This document shows, one piece after another, positions 33,118 to 41,522 of a stretch of DNA of 64,000 nucleotides. The stretch is from the NCBI RefSeq assembly GCF_000269985.1, contig NC_016109.1, positions 5,022,001 through 5,086,000 on the forward strand, written 5' to 3'. The number at the start of each line of letters is the position of its first letter. The first letter of the stretch is position 1. Made by a program: the position numbers and the translations under genes. The notes beneath the pieces are model-generated. The model made no database searches. It saw only the letters and a program-made list of their open reading frames with translations, and had not been told where the DNA came from. The DNA is from Kitasatospora setae KM-6054. Its GTDB lineage: Bacteria > Actinomycetota > Actinomycetes > Streptomycetales > Streptomycetaceae.

Positions 33118-33447
33118 TCAGCGGTGGGCGCGGTCCTGCCAGCGGCCCAGCGCGATCCACGGATCGGCCTCGCACAGTGCCACCGACCAGCCGCCCAGCG
33201 GCCCGTCCGGCCCCACCAGGGCGGCCGTGCCCGCCCGCAGCGCGTGCTCCGCGGCCAGCAGCGACGGCGCGGTCAGGAAGCAGACCGCCGCCAGCCCGTC
33301 CGCCCGCTCCCGCACCCGGACGTGGCACACCCGGGCCCCGGCCAGCGGCAGCCGCAGCAGCGCGGCCCGCACCGGACCGGCCCCGGCGGACTCCGCGCAC
33401 CCGCCCCCGGCGGACGGCGCAACCAGCTCCAGACGGATCGCGTACAT
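33118..33447 (-). CDS. Hypothetical protein next to the RiPP cluster
   Basis: A 109-aa soluble protein with alternating hydrophobic strands and helices (YAIRLELVAPSAGG, VRAALLRLPLAGARVCHVRV, AVCFLTAPSLLAAEHALRAGTAALV). No family was recognised. ATG 33447 is preferred over the adjoining GTG 33450 because the GGAG site nearly abuts it. It reads towards the secreted-protein gene, and a 22-bp palindrome separates them. No transmembrane helix or signal peptide. Confidence 0.55.
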   Translation of the reverse strand: MYAIRLELVAPSAGGGCAESAGAGPVRAALLRLPLAGARVCHVRVRERADGLAAVCFLTAPSLLAAEHALRAGTAALVGPDGPLGGWSVALCEADPWIALGRWQDRAHR

Positions 33448-33691
33448 CACTCCAGCCTGGCAAACCGCGACCCGATCCGGGCCGCCCGACGGGTGTCACA
33501 TCCCCGCCTGGCACGAATATGACAGTTGCCCGGCACTCTTCACTCCTCGCCCACCAGTGCGACAGAATCTCCGCAAGCCGCTTCTTCTCGCCGTCGGTGG
33601 GCGCACAGTGACGCCCCGTCAGCGGGAAGCCGCGGGACAACGGCAGGAATCCGGGGGCCGCGCCGAGACCCGGCGCGCGGGAGGCAGCGAC

Positions 33692-33748
33692 ATGGGCAGA
33701 ACCACGCGGACGCACACCCGGCGGAACGCGCGGAAGACCGGCTGTTGA
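33692..33748 (+). CDS. 18-codon leader ORF overlapping the regulator start
   Basis: ATG 33692 follows a strong GGGAGG site by seven bases and encodes a basic Thr/Arg-rich peptide (MGRTTRTHTRRNARKTGC). Its TGA (33746-33748) overlaps the TTG start of the LuxR-type gene by three bases (TTGA), the layout of translational coupling. It might instead be the true N terminus separated by a frameshift. Confidence 0.45.
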   Translation: MGRTTRTHTRRNARKTGC

Positions 33749-34761
33749 CCGCCGGCGGCCCGATCGGGCTGGACGCGTTCGGCGAGGCCGTCTACCGCGC
33801 CATGCTGCTCCACCCCGACCTCGACACCGGCGGCCTGGCCGGCCACCTCGACTCCACCGAGGCCGAGGTCGGCGACGCCCTCGACCGGCTCGCCGACCTC
33901 GCCCTGACCCGCCCCGCCAGCTGCGGCACCCGCTGGCGCGCCGTCAACCCGGAACGCGGCCTCGCCACCCTGCTCGCCCACCAGGAGGCCGAGGAGGCCC
34001 GCCGCCAGCGCGAGGCCGAACGCAGCCGCGCCGCGATGGCCGGTCTGATCGCCGAGTACGCCAGCATCCACGCCCCCGGCGGCGGCGACCAGCGCGGCCT
34101 CGAACTGCTCGCCAGCCTCGACCAGGTCCGCGACCGGCTGATCCAGCTCGCCTCCGACGCCACCGCCGAGGTCCTCGCCTTCGCCCCCGGCGGCCCGCAG
34201 CCCGCCCCCGTCATGGAGGCCAGCCGCGCCCTCGACCAGGAGACCCTGGAACGCGGCGTCCGGATGCGCACCGTCTACCAGGACAGCGTCCGCAACGACC
34301 CCGCCACCGTCCAGTACGCCCGCTGGCTGCACGGCCTCGGCGGCGCCGTCCGCACCACCCCGACCCTCCCGCTGCGCATGATCGTGGTCGACAACGCCAC
34401 CGCGATCGTCCCGATCGACCCCGACGACCCCCGCAAGGGCGCCGCCCTGCTCCAGAGCCCCGGCGTGGTCGCCGCCCTGCGCGCCCTCTTCGACCAGGTC
34501 TGGGAACACGCCCGCCCGCTCGGCGAGAGCCCCCAGCGCGACCCCCGCGGCCTCACCGGCCAGGAACGCGAACTCCTCCGCCTGCTCGCCGAGGGCCTCA
34601 CCGACGAACGGGCCGGCCAGCGCCTCGGCGTCTCGCTGCGCACCGTCCGCCGGATGATGGCCGACCTGATGATCCGGATGGACGCCCGCAGCCGCTTCCA
34701 GGCCGGCATCCAGGTCGCCGCCCTCGGCTGGCTGGAGGCGGCCGAGGACGCCCCGGCGTAG
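33745..34761 (+). CDS. LuxR-type helix-turn-helix regulator
   Basis: A 338-aa regulator. The N-terminal part (GLDAFGEAVYRAMLLHPDLDTGGLAGHLDSTEAEVGDALDRLADLAL) resembles a TrmB-like winged helix. A coiled-coil stretch (~75-105) leads to a phospholipase-D-like effector region, and the end is a LuxR DNA-binding domain (LTGQERELLRLLAEGLTDERAGQRLGVSLRTVRRMMADLMIRMDA). Regulators of this build occur in many streptomycete RiPP and other biosynthetic clusters. No ATG or GTG exists in the usable part of the frame; TTG 33745 with GGAAG eight bases upstream is the best start. Confidence 0.75.
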   Translation: MTAGGPIGLDAFGEAVYRAMLLHPDLDTGGLAGHLDSTEAEVGDALDRLADLALTRPASCGTRWRAVNPERGLATLLAHQEAEEARRQREAERSRAAMAGLIAEYASIHAPGGGDQRGLELLASLDQVRDRLIQLASDATAEVLAFAPGGPQPAPVMEASRALDQETLERGVRMRTVYQDSVRNDPATVQYARWLHGLGGAVRTTPTLPLRMIVVDNATAIVPIDPDDPRKGAALLQSPGVVAALRALFDQVWEHARPLGESPQRDPRGLTGQERELLRLLAEGLTDERAGQRLGVSLRTVRRMMADLMIRMDARSRFQAGIQVAALGWLEAAEDAPA

Positions 34762-34931
34762 CCCGCGACGGCACGGCGCGGCGCAGCCCGGGCGGCGCGT
34801 GGCCGGAACACGGCGGTCGGTGGCCGGTGGGGACGGTTTCCCGGGGACGGTCCGCCGGTTCCGGGTGCGGCGGGCGCGGTGGCCGGGGCAGGCTCGCCGG
34901 AGTCTTTCCGGTCCGTTCCCAGGGGTGTGGT

Positions 34932-35132
34932 GTGCGGTACACCGTCAGCGCGTCCGCGCTGCTCGCGATCATCGTTCTCGTCCGGCTCCGGCGGCGCACC
35001 CAGGCCCGCTCCCGCCTCGACGAGACGGTCACCGTGGTCAGCGCCGTCACCCTCGGCGTCCTGATCGCCGCCACACCGCTGGGCACCGTCATCAGCGGCA
35101 TCGTCGCGTCGTTCGCCGCCGCGACCCGCTGA
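34932..35132 (+). CDS. Small membrane protein
   Basis: A 66-aa protein starting at GTG 34932 behind AGGGG. It has a hydrophobic N terminus (YTVSASALLAIIVLVRLRRR) and a second hydrophobic segment (VTVVSAVTLGVLIAATPLGTVISGIVASFA), so it should be membrane-bound with a basic loop between the helices. Unknown family. Convergent with murJ. Confidence 0.5.
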   Translation: MRYTVSASALLAIIVLVRLRRRTQARSRLDETVTVVSAVTLGVLIAATPLGTVISGIVASFAAATR

Positions 35133-35181
35133 GACCTGCCGCGACCCGCTGAGGCCCGCGGGTCTCAGCCGGGCGGTGCGC

Positions 35182-37305
35182 TCAGCGGCGGTGCTTGCCG
35201 CTGGTCGGCGCCGGGGTCGGGTACGGGATGCGCAGCTTGCGGGCGAACGGGGCCACCGAGGCGCCGACGCCGAGCGGGCGGGCCAGCGCGAACAGCGACA
35301 CCAGGACGGCCAGCGAACCCGCGACCAGGCCGGCCAGGCTGCCGAACAGGCCCTCGCCGAACCGGCCCGCCAGCCAGTGCGCGGCCAGCGCGCCCGGCGC
35401 GCAGGCCAGCACCAGGCCGACGTGCAGCACGACCAGCCGGCCGCCCTCCAGCCCGCTGCCGCGCCGGGCCGGCCGGCGGGTGCCGAGGTCGACGGTCGCG
35501 TCGGCGCCGGGGGCGAAGGCGTCGGTGCGCAGCACCATGGTGCTGTCGGAGCGCGGCGCGGGCACCGGCGCGGCCGCCGGGGCCGACGGGGCCGCAGCGC
35601 CGGCCGCGCCCTTGGCGAGCCGGCGGCCGAGCGCGGTGCCGGTGACCGCGACCGACACCACGGCGGCCGTGGTGTGTGCGAAGGCCATGCCGACGACCTT
35701 GTAGCGCAGCGGCAGCGCCTCGTACGCGATCCAGCACATCAGCGCGTTGGTGCCGGTGGTGACCAGGGTCAGCCAGAACGGGGTGCGGGCGTCGCCCATC
35801 GCGTAGAAGCCGCGGGCCAGCGCGTACTGCGCGCAGAACGCGGGCAGGCCGATCGAGAAGGCCATCAGCAGCGAGGCGACGACCATGGCGTCGGCGTGCA
35901 CGGTGGGGCCGGAGCCGTAGCCGTACGCGGCCATCGCGATCTGCGGGGCCAGCGCCAGGAACAGCACCGCGGCGGTGACGATCATCGCGGCCGAGGAGCG
36001 CAGCATCCCCGACAGGTCCTCGCCGATCCTCCGGAAGTCGCCGGCCGTCGCGGCCCGCGACATGCCCGGGAGCAGCGCCGTCACCAGCGAGATGGTGATG
36101 ACGCCCTGCGGGACGACGAACAGCTGGTACGCGTTGGCGTAGGCGGCGTAGCCGTGGCCGCCGGCGATGCCCGCGTCGTGCGCCTGCTTGCCCGCGCCGG
36201 TGCCCAGGCTGGTGATCACCGCGAAGGACAGCTGGGTGGCGACCACCAGCAGCAGCGCCCAGCCCGCCGAGCGCAGCGGCCGGGTCAGGCCCGCGCCGCG
36301 CCAGTCGAAGCGGGGCCGGTAGCGGAAGCCGGAGGAGCGCAGCGAGGGGAACAGGGCGGCGGCCTGCACCACGATGCCCAGGGTCGAGCCGAGGCCGAGC
36401 AGCATGGTGTCGCCGTCGGTCACGTCGCCGACCTGGTAGGCGTGCCGGCCGATCGCCAGGTAGGCGCCGAACACGCCGATCGCGACGACGTTGTTCAGCA
36501 CCGGCGTCCACATCATGGCGCCGAACCGGTCGCGGGAGTTCAGCACCTGCCCGAGCAGGGTGAACACGCCGTAGAAGAAGATCTGCGGCAGGCAGTACCG
36601 GGCGAAGTCGATCGCCAGTTCGCGCTGGGTGCCGTCGAACTCCGAGTACAGGTCGACGATCTGCGGGGCGAACAGGAACGCGCCGAGCGTCAGCACCACC
36701 AGGATCACGCCGCACAGGGTGAGCAGCCGGTCGGTGTAGGCCGTGCCGCCGTCCTGGTGGGTCTGCATCGCGTGCACCAGCTCCGGCACGAACACCGAGG
36801 CCAGCGCGCCGCCGATCAGCATCATGTAGACGATGTTCGGCAGCGAGTTCGCCACGTTGAACGCCTCGCCGACCGGGCCGTTGGTCAGCGCCGCCACGAT
36901 CACCGCGCTGCGCACGAAGCCCAGCGCCCGGGAGGCCAGCGAACCCAGCGCCATGATCAGGCCGTTGCGCCCGGTGGAGGCGGGCTTCTTGGCGGCGGGC
37001 GGCTCGGCGGCCCCCTCCCCGCCCGACCGCTGCGACGGCACCGGCGGCCCGGGCACCCGCATCGGGACGGGCGGCGGCGCCTGCGCGGGCAGCGGCGGCC
37101 AGGGCTGTTCGAGGGCGGACGCGGGGATCCGGCCGAGCTGCATGGTCGGCTGGTCCTGCGCCTGCTGCGGGTACGGCTGCGCCTGCGGGTACGGCGGCTG
37201 CTGGGGCTGCTGCGCCTGCTGCGGGTACGGCTGGGGCGGCGGCTGCTGGGCCGCCTGCTGCGCCTGGTACGGGTCGCCGGAGCCGTCCGCGGTGTGCATG
37301 GTCAT
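35182..37305 (-). CDS. murJ: MurJ/MviN-type lipid II flippase
   Basis: A 707-aa membrane protein. Residues ~1-110 are a Gln/Pro/Tyr-rich cytoplasmic region with P-Y-P-Q-Q repeats; then come some fourteen hydrophobic segments of the MOP superfamily, starting at GSLASRALGFVRSAVIVAALTNGPVGEAFNVAN, a typical MurJ start. The last helices follow a second cytoplasmic stretch rich in Ala and Pro. Moves lipid-linked peptidoglycan precursor across the membrane. ATG 37305 has a GGGGGG site five bases upstream; the frame stays open further. It is a stand-alone copy rather than one in a kinase/sigM-type operon. T-x-x-L motifs in its tails match those of the carboxypeptidase at 1-2220. Confidence 0.88.
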   Translation of the reverse strand: MTMHTADGSGDPYQAQQAAQQPPPQPYPQQAQQPQQPPYPQAQPYPQQAQDQPTMQLGRIPASALEQPWPPLPAQAPPPVPMRVPGPPVPSQRSGGEGAAEPPAAKKPASTGRNGLIMALGSLASRALGFVRSAVIVAALTNGPVGEAFNVANSLPNIVYMMLIGGALASVFVPELVHAMQTHQDGGTAYTDRLLTLCGVILVVLTLGAFLFAPQIVDLYSEFDGTQRELAIDFARYCLPQIFFYGVFTLLGQVLNSRDRFGAMMWTPVLNNVVAIGVFGAYLAIGRHAYQVGDVTDGDTMLLGLGSTLGIVVQAAALFPSLRSSGFRYRPRFDWRGAGLTRPLRSAGWALLLVVATQLSFAVITSLGTGAGKQAHDAGIAGGHGYAAYANAYQLFVVPQGVITISLVTALLPGMSRAATAGDFRRIGEDLSGMLRSSAAMIVTAAVLFLALAPQIAMAAYGYGSGPTVHADAMVVASLLMAFSIGLPAFCAQYALARGFYAMGDARTPFWLTLVTTGTNALMCWIAYEALPLRYKVVGMAFAHTTAAVVSVAVTGTALGRRLAKGAAGAAAPSAPAAAPVPAPRSDSTMVLRTDAFAPGADATVDLGTRRPARRGSGLEGGRLVVLHVGLVLACAPGALAAHWLAGRFGEGLFGSLAGLVAGSLAVLVSLFALARPLGVGASVAPFARKLRIPYPTPAPTSGKHRR

Positions 37306-37611
37306 CGGACCCCCCGTCGATCGGTGCCCGTCCGGCGTTGCGTGGGTGAGTGCGGGAGCTGTCGGTCCTGGCCCGCGCTCCGCCTGCCGGTTGCAGGGTG
37401 CACCAGCCGCAGAAGTCTGCCCCACTTCGGCACCCGATGGGGAGTCGGGTGCCGCCCGTCCGGCCGTCCGAGCCGGTCGCGGCACTCCCCGGGGGCCTTG
37501 CCGCAGCGCCCGGAGAACCCCGTTTGCGCCCGGAAACACGCGGAATGCCGACGACGCGGTTCCCCCGCCCGGAGGATGCGGGCAACGCGGTGTGACGTTG
37601 CTCACGGGCCG
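37306..37611. other. Upstream region of murJ
   Basis: No gene seen. It holds the murJ leader and, to the right, the 3' end region of the PAP2 gene. No clear terminator or promoter boxes. Confidence 0.4.
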
Positions 37612-38412
37612 TCAGGGGCGGCCCGGATCACGCTCCGCGGCGGGTTCCGCCGGCAGCGGCGCGGCCAGCACCCGCTGCACCCGGGGGCCGGCCCGGCGGC
37701 GCAGCAGCCGGGCGTCCCGGCCGAGCCGGCCGGGACGCCACAGCTCGACCGCGAGCGCCGTCCCGGCCAGCACGGCGACCGCCGCCGCCCAGCCCGCCAG
37801 CACGTCGCTCGGCCAGTGCGTGCCCAGCGCGGTGCCGGTCCAGCCGACCAGCGCGACGGCCAGCCCCGCGGCGGTGCCGGCCGCCGCCCGCAGCGGCCGC
37901 TCGGCCCGCGGCCACACCAGCGCCAGCAGCGCCCCGCAGGTCACCGCGGCGGTCAGCGCGGGCCCGGACGGGAAGGACGCCCCGGCGGCGAGCGCCACCT
38001 GGTCGTCGAAGTGCGGCCCGGCCCGGCCGGCCAGCGCGGGGCCGGCCGCGGCCGCCGCCCAGGCCAGCGCGGCGGCGCCGGCCGCCCAGAGGGCCAGCGT
38101 CCGGGCGCCCAGCGCCCACAGCCGGAGCGCGGCCGCCCCGAGCAGGGTCCGGGTCACCCAGGGCGCGCCCAGGTCGGCCAGCGTCTGGGTGGCCGCCGCC
38201 GCCACCGGGTGCCGCAGCGCGCAGCGGTGCAGCGCCGCCACCCAGCCGCGGTCCAGCCGGGCCAGCGGCGCCCAGCCGGCCCGGACCAGCACCAGCAGCG
38301 CCGCGAACCCCAGCAGGCCCGCCAGGGCCGGCCAGGCACAACGGAGCACCCTCGCGCGTTGTACCCGCTGTATCCGTCGGGCCCGGGCCCGAGGGGCGGT
38401 GGACTGGTGCAT
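37612..38412 (-). CDS. PAP2-superfamily membrane protein
   Basis: A 266-aa protein with about six membrane helices. The phosphatase motifs are recognisable but altered: motif 2 reads FPSGPALTA, with Pro in the place of the usual His of PSGH, and motif 3 reads GWTGTALGTHWPSDVLAGW, keeping the catalytic His and Asp. An enzyme acting on undecaprenyl or phosphatidic acid phosphates would be expected, but loss of one His questions activity. ATG 38412 has GGAAGG eight bases upstream. It diverges from hrdD. Confidence 0.8.
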   Translation of the reverse strand: MHQSTAPRARARRIQRVQRARVLRCAWPALAGLLGFAALLVLVRAGWAPLARLDRGWVAALHRCALRHPVAAAATQTLADLGAPWVTRTLLGAAALRLWALGARTLALWAAGAAALAWAAAAAGPALAGRAGPHFDDQVALAAGASFPSGPALTAAVTCGALLALVWPRAERPLRAAAGTAAGLAVALVGWTGTALGTHWPSDVLAGWAAAVAVLAGTALAVELWRPGRLGRDARLLRRRAGPRVQRVLAAPLPAEPAAERDPGRP

Positions 38413-38664
38413 GACAGACACCTTCCCAGCGGCGGGAGCCGAACCGGCGCTGGTGCGATAGCGATTGCGCATCGGTTGTGCGGATATGCGGCGAAGGTCC
38501 CGCGCCGATCCGGTGCCGACGGGTGGACGCCCGGTGGACGTCCGGCCGGTTCCCGCCGGGCCCGCCCGCCGGACGCCCCGCGTGCGTCCCGGGTCACGCT
38601 GCGTGTACCGCGCGGATGAAATCCGGCAGCATACTGCATCGCTGGCGAAAAACTGAGCCACTTG

Positions 38665-38690
38665 GGAATGTTGTCCGATTTCTGTGCGTT
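38665..38690 (+). promoter_or_regulatory. SigR-type promoter of hrdD
   Basis: GGAAT (38665-38669), exactly 18 bp, then GTT (38688-38690): the consensus of promoters read by the thiol-oxidative-stress sigma factor SigR in Streptomyces. It lies 90 bp before the hrdD start codon. hrdD of S. coelicolor is known from the literature to have a SigR-dependent promoter, which supports the reading. Confidence 0.8.
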
Positions 38691-38780
38691 GGATCGTTAC
38701 GTGTGAGCCACGAACGGCCCACACGGTTGTGCCGAGCTGCGGATCGGAGCGCGCCCGGCAGCGTCAGTGAGGGAGCAAGC

Positions 38781-39752
38781 ATGGCCACCCGTGCCGTCGT
38801 TCGCGACAGGGCCGATCGGACTCGCACCGCCCGCCCGACCAACCTCGAAGCCGACCGCGACCTGGTCGGCATGTACCTCGACGAGATCGCCAGGACGCCC
38901 CTGCTCGACGCCGCCGAGGAGGTCGAGCTGTCCCTGCGCATCGAAGCCGGGGTCTTCGCCCAGCACCTGCTCGACGAGGGGGAGGGCCTCGACGGCGTCA
39001 GCACCGAGGAGCTCCGGGCGATAGCGGAGGACGCCGAGCGCGCCAAGGACGTCTTCATCCGCTCGAACCTGCGCCTGGTCGTCGCGGTCGCCCGCCGCTA
39101 CCCGCGCAGCGGCCTCCCGCTGCTCGACCTGATCCAGGAGGGCAACGCCGGCCTGGTCCGCGCCGTGGAGAAGTTCGACTACTCCAAGGGCTTCAAGTTC
39201 TCCACCTACGCGACCTGGTGGATCCGCCAGGCGATCACCCGCTCGATCGCCGACCAGTCCCGCACCATCCGGCTGCCCGTGCACCTGGTCGAGGAGCTCG
39301 GCCGGATCCGCAAGGTCCAGCGCGAGAAGGCCAAGGAGCTCGGCCGTGAGCCCGACCCGGCGGAGATCGCCGCCGAGCTCGACACCACCGAGCAGCGGGT
39401 CAAGGACGTGCTGGACTGGGCCCGCGACCCGGTCAGCCTCAACATGGCGGTCGACGACGAGGGCGAGACCCAGTTCGGCGACCTGGTGGAGGACACCGGC
39501 GCGGTCTCCCCGGAGGACGCGGTCATGGTGATGCTGCGCCGCGAGGAGCTGGACGGCCTGATCGGCCGCCTCGACGACCGCACCGCGTCCATCATCCGCA
39601 GCCGCTACGGCATGGAGGACGGCCGCGAGCGGACCCTCACCGAGGTCGGCAAGCAGCACGGCCTCACCCGCGAGCGGATCCGCCAGATCGAGAAGCACGC
39701 CCTCGCCGAGCTGAAGAAGATCGCCGACCACGCCGGCTTCGAGGCCGCGTGA
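38781..39752 (+). CDS. hrdD: Group 2 RNA polymerase sigma factor HrdD
   Basis: A 323-aa sigma-70 protein without the long N-terminal region of HrdB. Region 1.2 is DLVGMYLDEIARTPLLDA, region 2 is FIRSNLRLVVAVARRYPRSGLPLLDLIQEGNAGLVRAVEKFDYSKGFKFSTYATWWIRQAITR, region 3 begins LPVHLVEELGRIRKVQRE, and region 4 ends with GLTRERIRQIEKHALAELKKIADHAGFEAA. Starts MATRAVVRDR, as in HrdD of streptomycetes. Recognises vegetative-type promoters and is dispensable in S. coelicolor. GGGAG precedes ATG 38781, and a SigR-type promoter lies upstream, linking it to oxidative stress. Confidence 0.9.
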   Translation: MATRAVVRDRADRTRTARPTNLEADRDLVGMYLDEIARTPLLDAAEEVELSLRIEAGVFAQHLLDEGEGLDGVSTEELRAIAEDAERAKDVFIRSNLRLVVAVARRYPRSGLPLLDLIQEGNAGLVRAVEKFDYSKGFKFSTYATWWIRQAITRSIADQSRTIRLPVHLVEELGRIRKVQREKAKELGREPDPAEIAAELDTTEQRVKDVLDWARDPVSLNMAVDDEGETQFGDLVEDTGAVSPEDAVMVMLRREELDGLIGRLDDRTASIIRSRYGMEDGRERTLTEVGKQHGLTRERIRQIEKHALAELKKIADHAGFEAA

Positions 39753-39835
39753 CCGGGCGGCGGGCCCGGGGCGGCCCCGGGGGCGCGGGCGACCGCGCCC
39801 CCGCCGGCCCGCGCGGCGGTCCTACAGTGGGGGCC

Positions 39836-40054
39836 ATGAGCCCCTCCGACGCCACCCCCGGGACTGCCCCCGAGACCCCCGACGCCGCCCCCGCCGCCCC
39901 CGCCGAGCGGCGGCCCGCGCCCCGGCTGGTCTTCAAGGACCCGTTCGAGCAGCAGACCTCCGACGACACCGACCGCGGCTGGGGCGAGTCGACGGGGGAG
40001 CGGGGCCTGGACTGGTACCGCAGCCAGCGGCCCCCGCACCACGGCGAGAAGTGA
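39836..40054 (+). CDS. Conserved small protein downstream of hrdD
   Basis: A 72-aa hydrophilic protein. After an Ala/Pro-rich start it contains RLVFKDPFEQQTSDDTDRGWGE...GLDWYRSQRPPHHGEK, a pattern I associate with small uncharacterised streptomycete proteins. ATG 39836 follows GTGGGGG. The gene lies 83 bp after hrdD in the same direction, with a GC-rich hairpin between. Function unknown. Confidence 0.65.
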   Translation: MSPSDATPGTAPETPDAAPAAPAERRPAPRLVFKDPFEQQTSDDTDRGWGESTGERGLDWYRSQRPPHHGEK

Positions 40055-40117
40055 CCCGGGCCGGAGAAGCGACCCGGGCCGGGCGGGCCGCCCCGGCCCG
40101 GGCCGAGTCGGGCGTGG

Positions 40118-40534
40118 TCAGCCGCGGCGGACCAGCGCGTCGCGGATCTCGGTGAGCAGTTCGACCTCCTTCGCCTCGGCCTCCAGGGCCTCCTCCTCCA
40201 CCGACTTGCGCTTCCGCATGAAGTGGTTCATCGGCAGGATCAGCAGGAAGTACACGACGGCGGCGGTGATCAGGAAGCTGAGCGCGGCGCTGAGCACCGA
40301 GCCCCACAGGATGAAGATGCCCGAGGTGACGTTGCCGGCGGCGTCCACCTCGCACGGGCCCTTGAGGCAGGAGCTGTAGGCGGCCAGGTCCTTGGTGCCG
40401 AACAGACCGACCAGCGGGCTGATCACGCCCTTGACGAACGCGTTGACGACGCTGGTGAAGGCCGCGCCGATGACGACGGCGACGGCCAGGTCCACCACGT
40501 TGCCGCGGAGCAGGAATTCCTTGAAGCCTTTCAT
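40118..40534 (-). CDS. mscL: Large-conductance mechanosensitive channel MscL
   Basis: A 138-aa channel that opens at high membrane tension to release solutes during osmotic downshock. The family start MKGFKEFLLRGNVVDLAVAVVIGAAFTSVVNAFVKGVISPLVG is the pore-lining first helix; a second helix (IFILWGSVLSAALSFLITAAVVYFLLILPMN) and a charged cytoplasmic helix (LLTEIRDALVRRG) follow. The periplasmic loop contains two Cys (YSSCLKGPCEVD), as in other streptomycete MscL. Length and layout are normal. Confidence 0.95.
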   Translation of the reverse strand: MKGFKEFLLRGNVVDLAVAVVIGAAFTSVVNAFVKGVISPLVGLFGTKDLAAYSSCLKGPCEVDAAGNVTSGIFILWGSVLSAALSFLITAAVVYFLLILPMNHFMRKRKSVEEEALEAEAKEVELLTEIRDALVRRG

Positions 40535-40585
40535 GCCGCGTCGAACGGCGGACTCCGGCGAAGGTCACGGGTGAACCCACCGGCG

Positions 40586-40843
40586 TCAGGTTGACGCCGA
40601 CGGGCAGCCGGCCGCCCCGGGAGCGGGCCCGCCGCCGGGCGGCGGCGCGGGCGGCGGCGCCCCCCAGAGCAGCGCGGCGGCCAGCGCGAGCGCGCCCGCG
40701 GCCACCGGCCCCGGGCACCGGAGCAGCGCCCGCCGCACGCGGTGGCGGCCCCGGGCGGTGGCCCGGATCGGCGGGAAATCGGGCACCGCGCGGCGCGGCG
40801 GCACCAGGACGGCGGGCAGCGGGGGCAGTACGGAGGAGGTCAC
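40586..40843 (-). CDS. Short membrane-anchored protein, possibly a truncated SAF-domain (CpaB-like) gene
   Basis: An 85-aa frame from GTG 40843, with GGAAGGA eight bases upstream, encodes a basic N terminus, one hydrophobic helix (GPVAAGALALAAALLWGAPPPA) and a Pro/Gly tail. In streptomycetes a longer SAF-domain protein with a similar basic-plus-helix start often lies between mscL and the FmdB gene. The SAF part is absent here, so this may be its remnant. Recognition rests on position and layout only. Confidence 0.4.
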   Translation of the reverse strand: MTSSVLPPLPAVLVPPRRAVPDFPPIRATARGRHRVRRALLRCPGPVAAGALALAAALLWGAPPPAPPPGGGPAPGAAGCPSAST

Positions 40844-41108
40844 GGCGGCGGTCCTTCCGGTCGGGCGGGTCGGGCGGCGCGGCCCCCGGACGGGGCCGCG
40901 GCAGCCATCCTGCGGCCGGCCCGCCGACCCGTCCCGCGGATTTCCCCACCCTGTGGACAACCCGGCCCTGTGGAAAACCGCCCTCACCCCGGCGGGTGAA
41001 CCGCTGCGCCGTTCGGCGGAACCTCCGTGACCGGCCCCTCCCCACCGTCCGGAGGAACCCGCGTAACCCGGCCCCGCGGGCCCCGCGAACCCCCCCCGGA
41101 CAGCACGG
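40844..41108. other. Gap between short membrane protein and FmdB terminator
   Basis: No gene recognised. Contains several CTGTGGA/TTTCC fragments at 40940-40980 (short direct repeats around TGTGGA), not assigned. Confidence 0.35.
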
Positions 41109-41139
41109 AGCCCCCGCCCGGCGAGGCCGGACGGGGGCT
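41109..41139 (-). terminator. Hairpin terminator of the FmdB gene
   Basis: Arms 41109-41121 and 41127-41139 pair over 13 positions with one mismatch (AGCCCCCGCCCGG with CCGGACGGGGGCT), 23 bp past the stop of the minus-strand gene. Confidence 0.7.
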
Positions 41140-41161
41140 TCCGCGGCGAGCGGCGGCGGGG

Positions 41162-41497
41162 TCAGCTCGCGGTGGACGCGGAGCTGGAGGAGCCGGCGGA
41201 GGAGCTCGTCGAGGCGGCGGAGCCGCTGCCGCCGGTCGAGGACGAGCCGGTCGACGCGGTCGAGGAGGCCGAGGACGTCGCCGCCGTCGAGGACGAGCCG
41301 CTCACCGAGCTGCTGGAGCTGGAGCGGCTGTCGGTGCGGTAGAAGCCGGAGCCCTTGAAGACCACGCCCACCGCAGAGAAGACCTTGCGCAGCTTCCCCT
41401 GGCAGTCGGGGCACGTGGTCAGCGCGTCGTCGCTGAACTTCTGCACCGCCTCGAGGCCGTTGCCGCACTCGGTGCACTGGTACTGGTACGTGGGCAC
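41162..41497 (-). CDS. FmdB-family zinc-ribbon protein
   Basis: A 111-aa protein. Residues 1-45 form the FmdB zinc ribbon (MPTYQYQCTECGNGLEAVQ...LTTCPDCQGKLRKVF) with two CxxC pairs, then GVVFKGSGFYRTDSR. The remaining half is almost pure Ser/Ala/Thr with scattered Gly, a disordered tail. The family is often described as regulatory or ribosome-associated without firm evidence. A CIRCE-like operator lies 26 bp upstream of the start codon, so heat-shock control by HrcA is likely. Confidence 0.88.
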   Translation of the reverse strand: MPTYQYQCTECGNGLEAVQKFSDDALTTCPDCQGKLRKVFSAVGVVFKGSGFYRTDSRSSSSSSVSGSSSTAATSSASSTASTGSSSTGGSGSAASTSSSAGSSSSASTAS

Positions 41498-41522
41498 TTT
41501 CCGCTTCCTCCTGTCACTCCCC

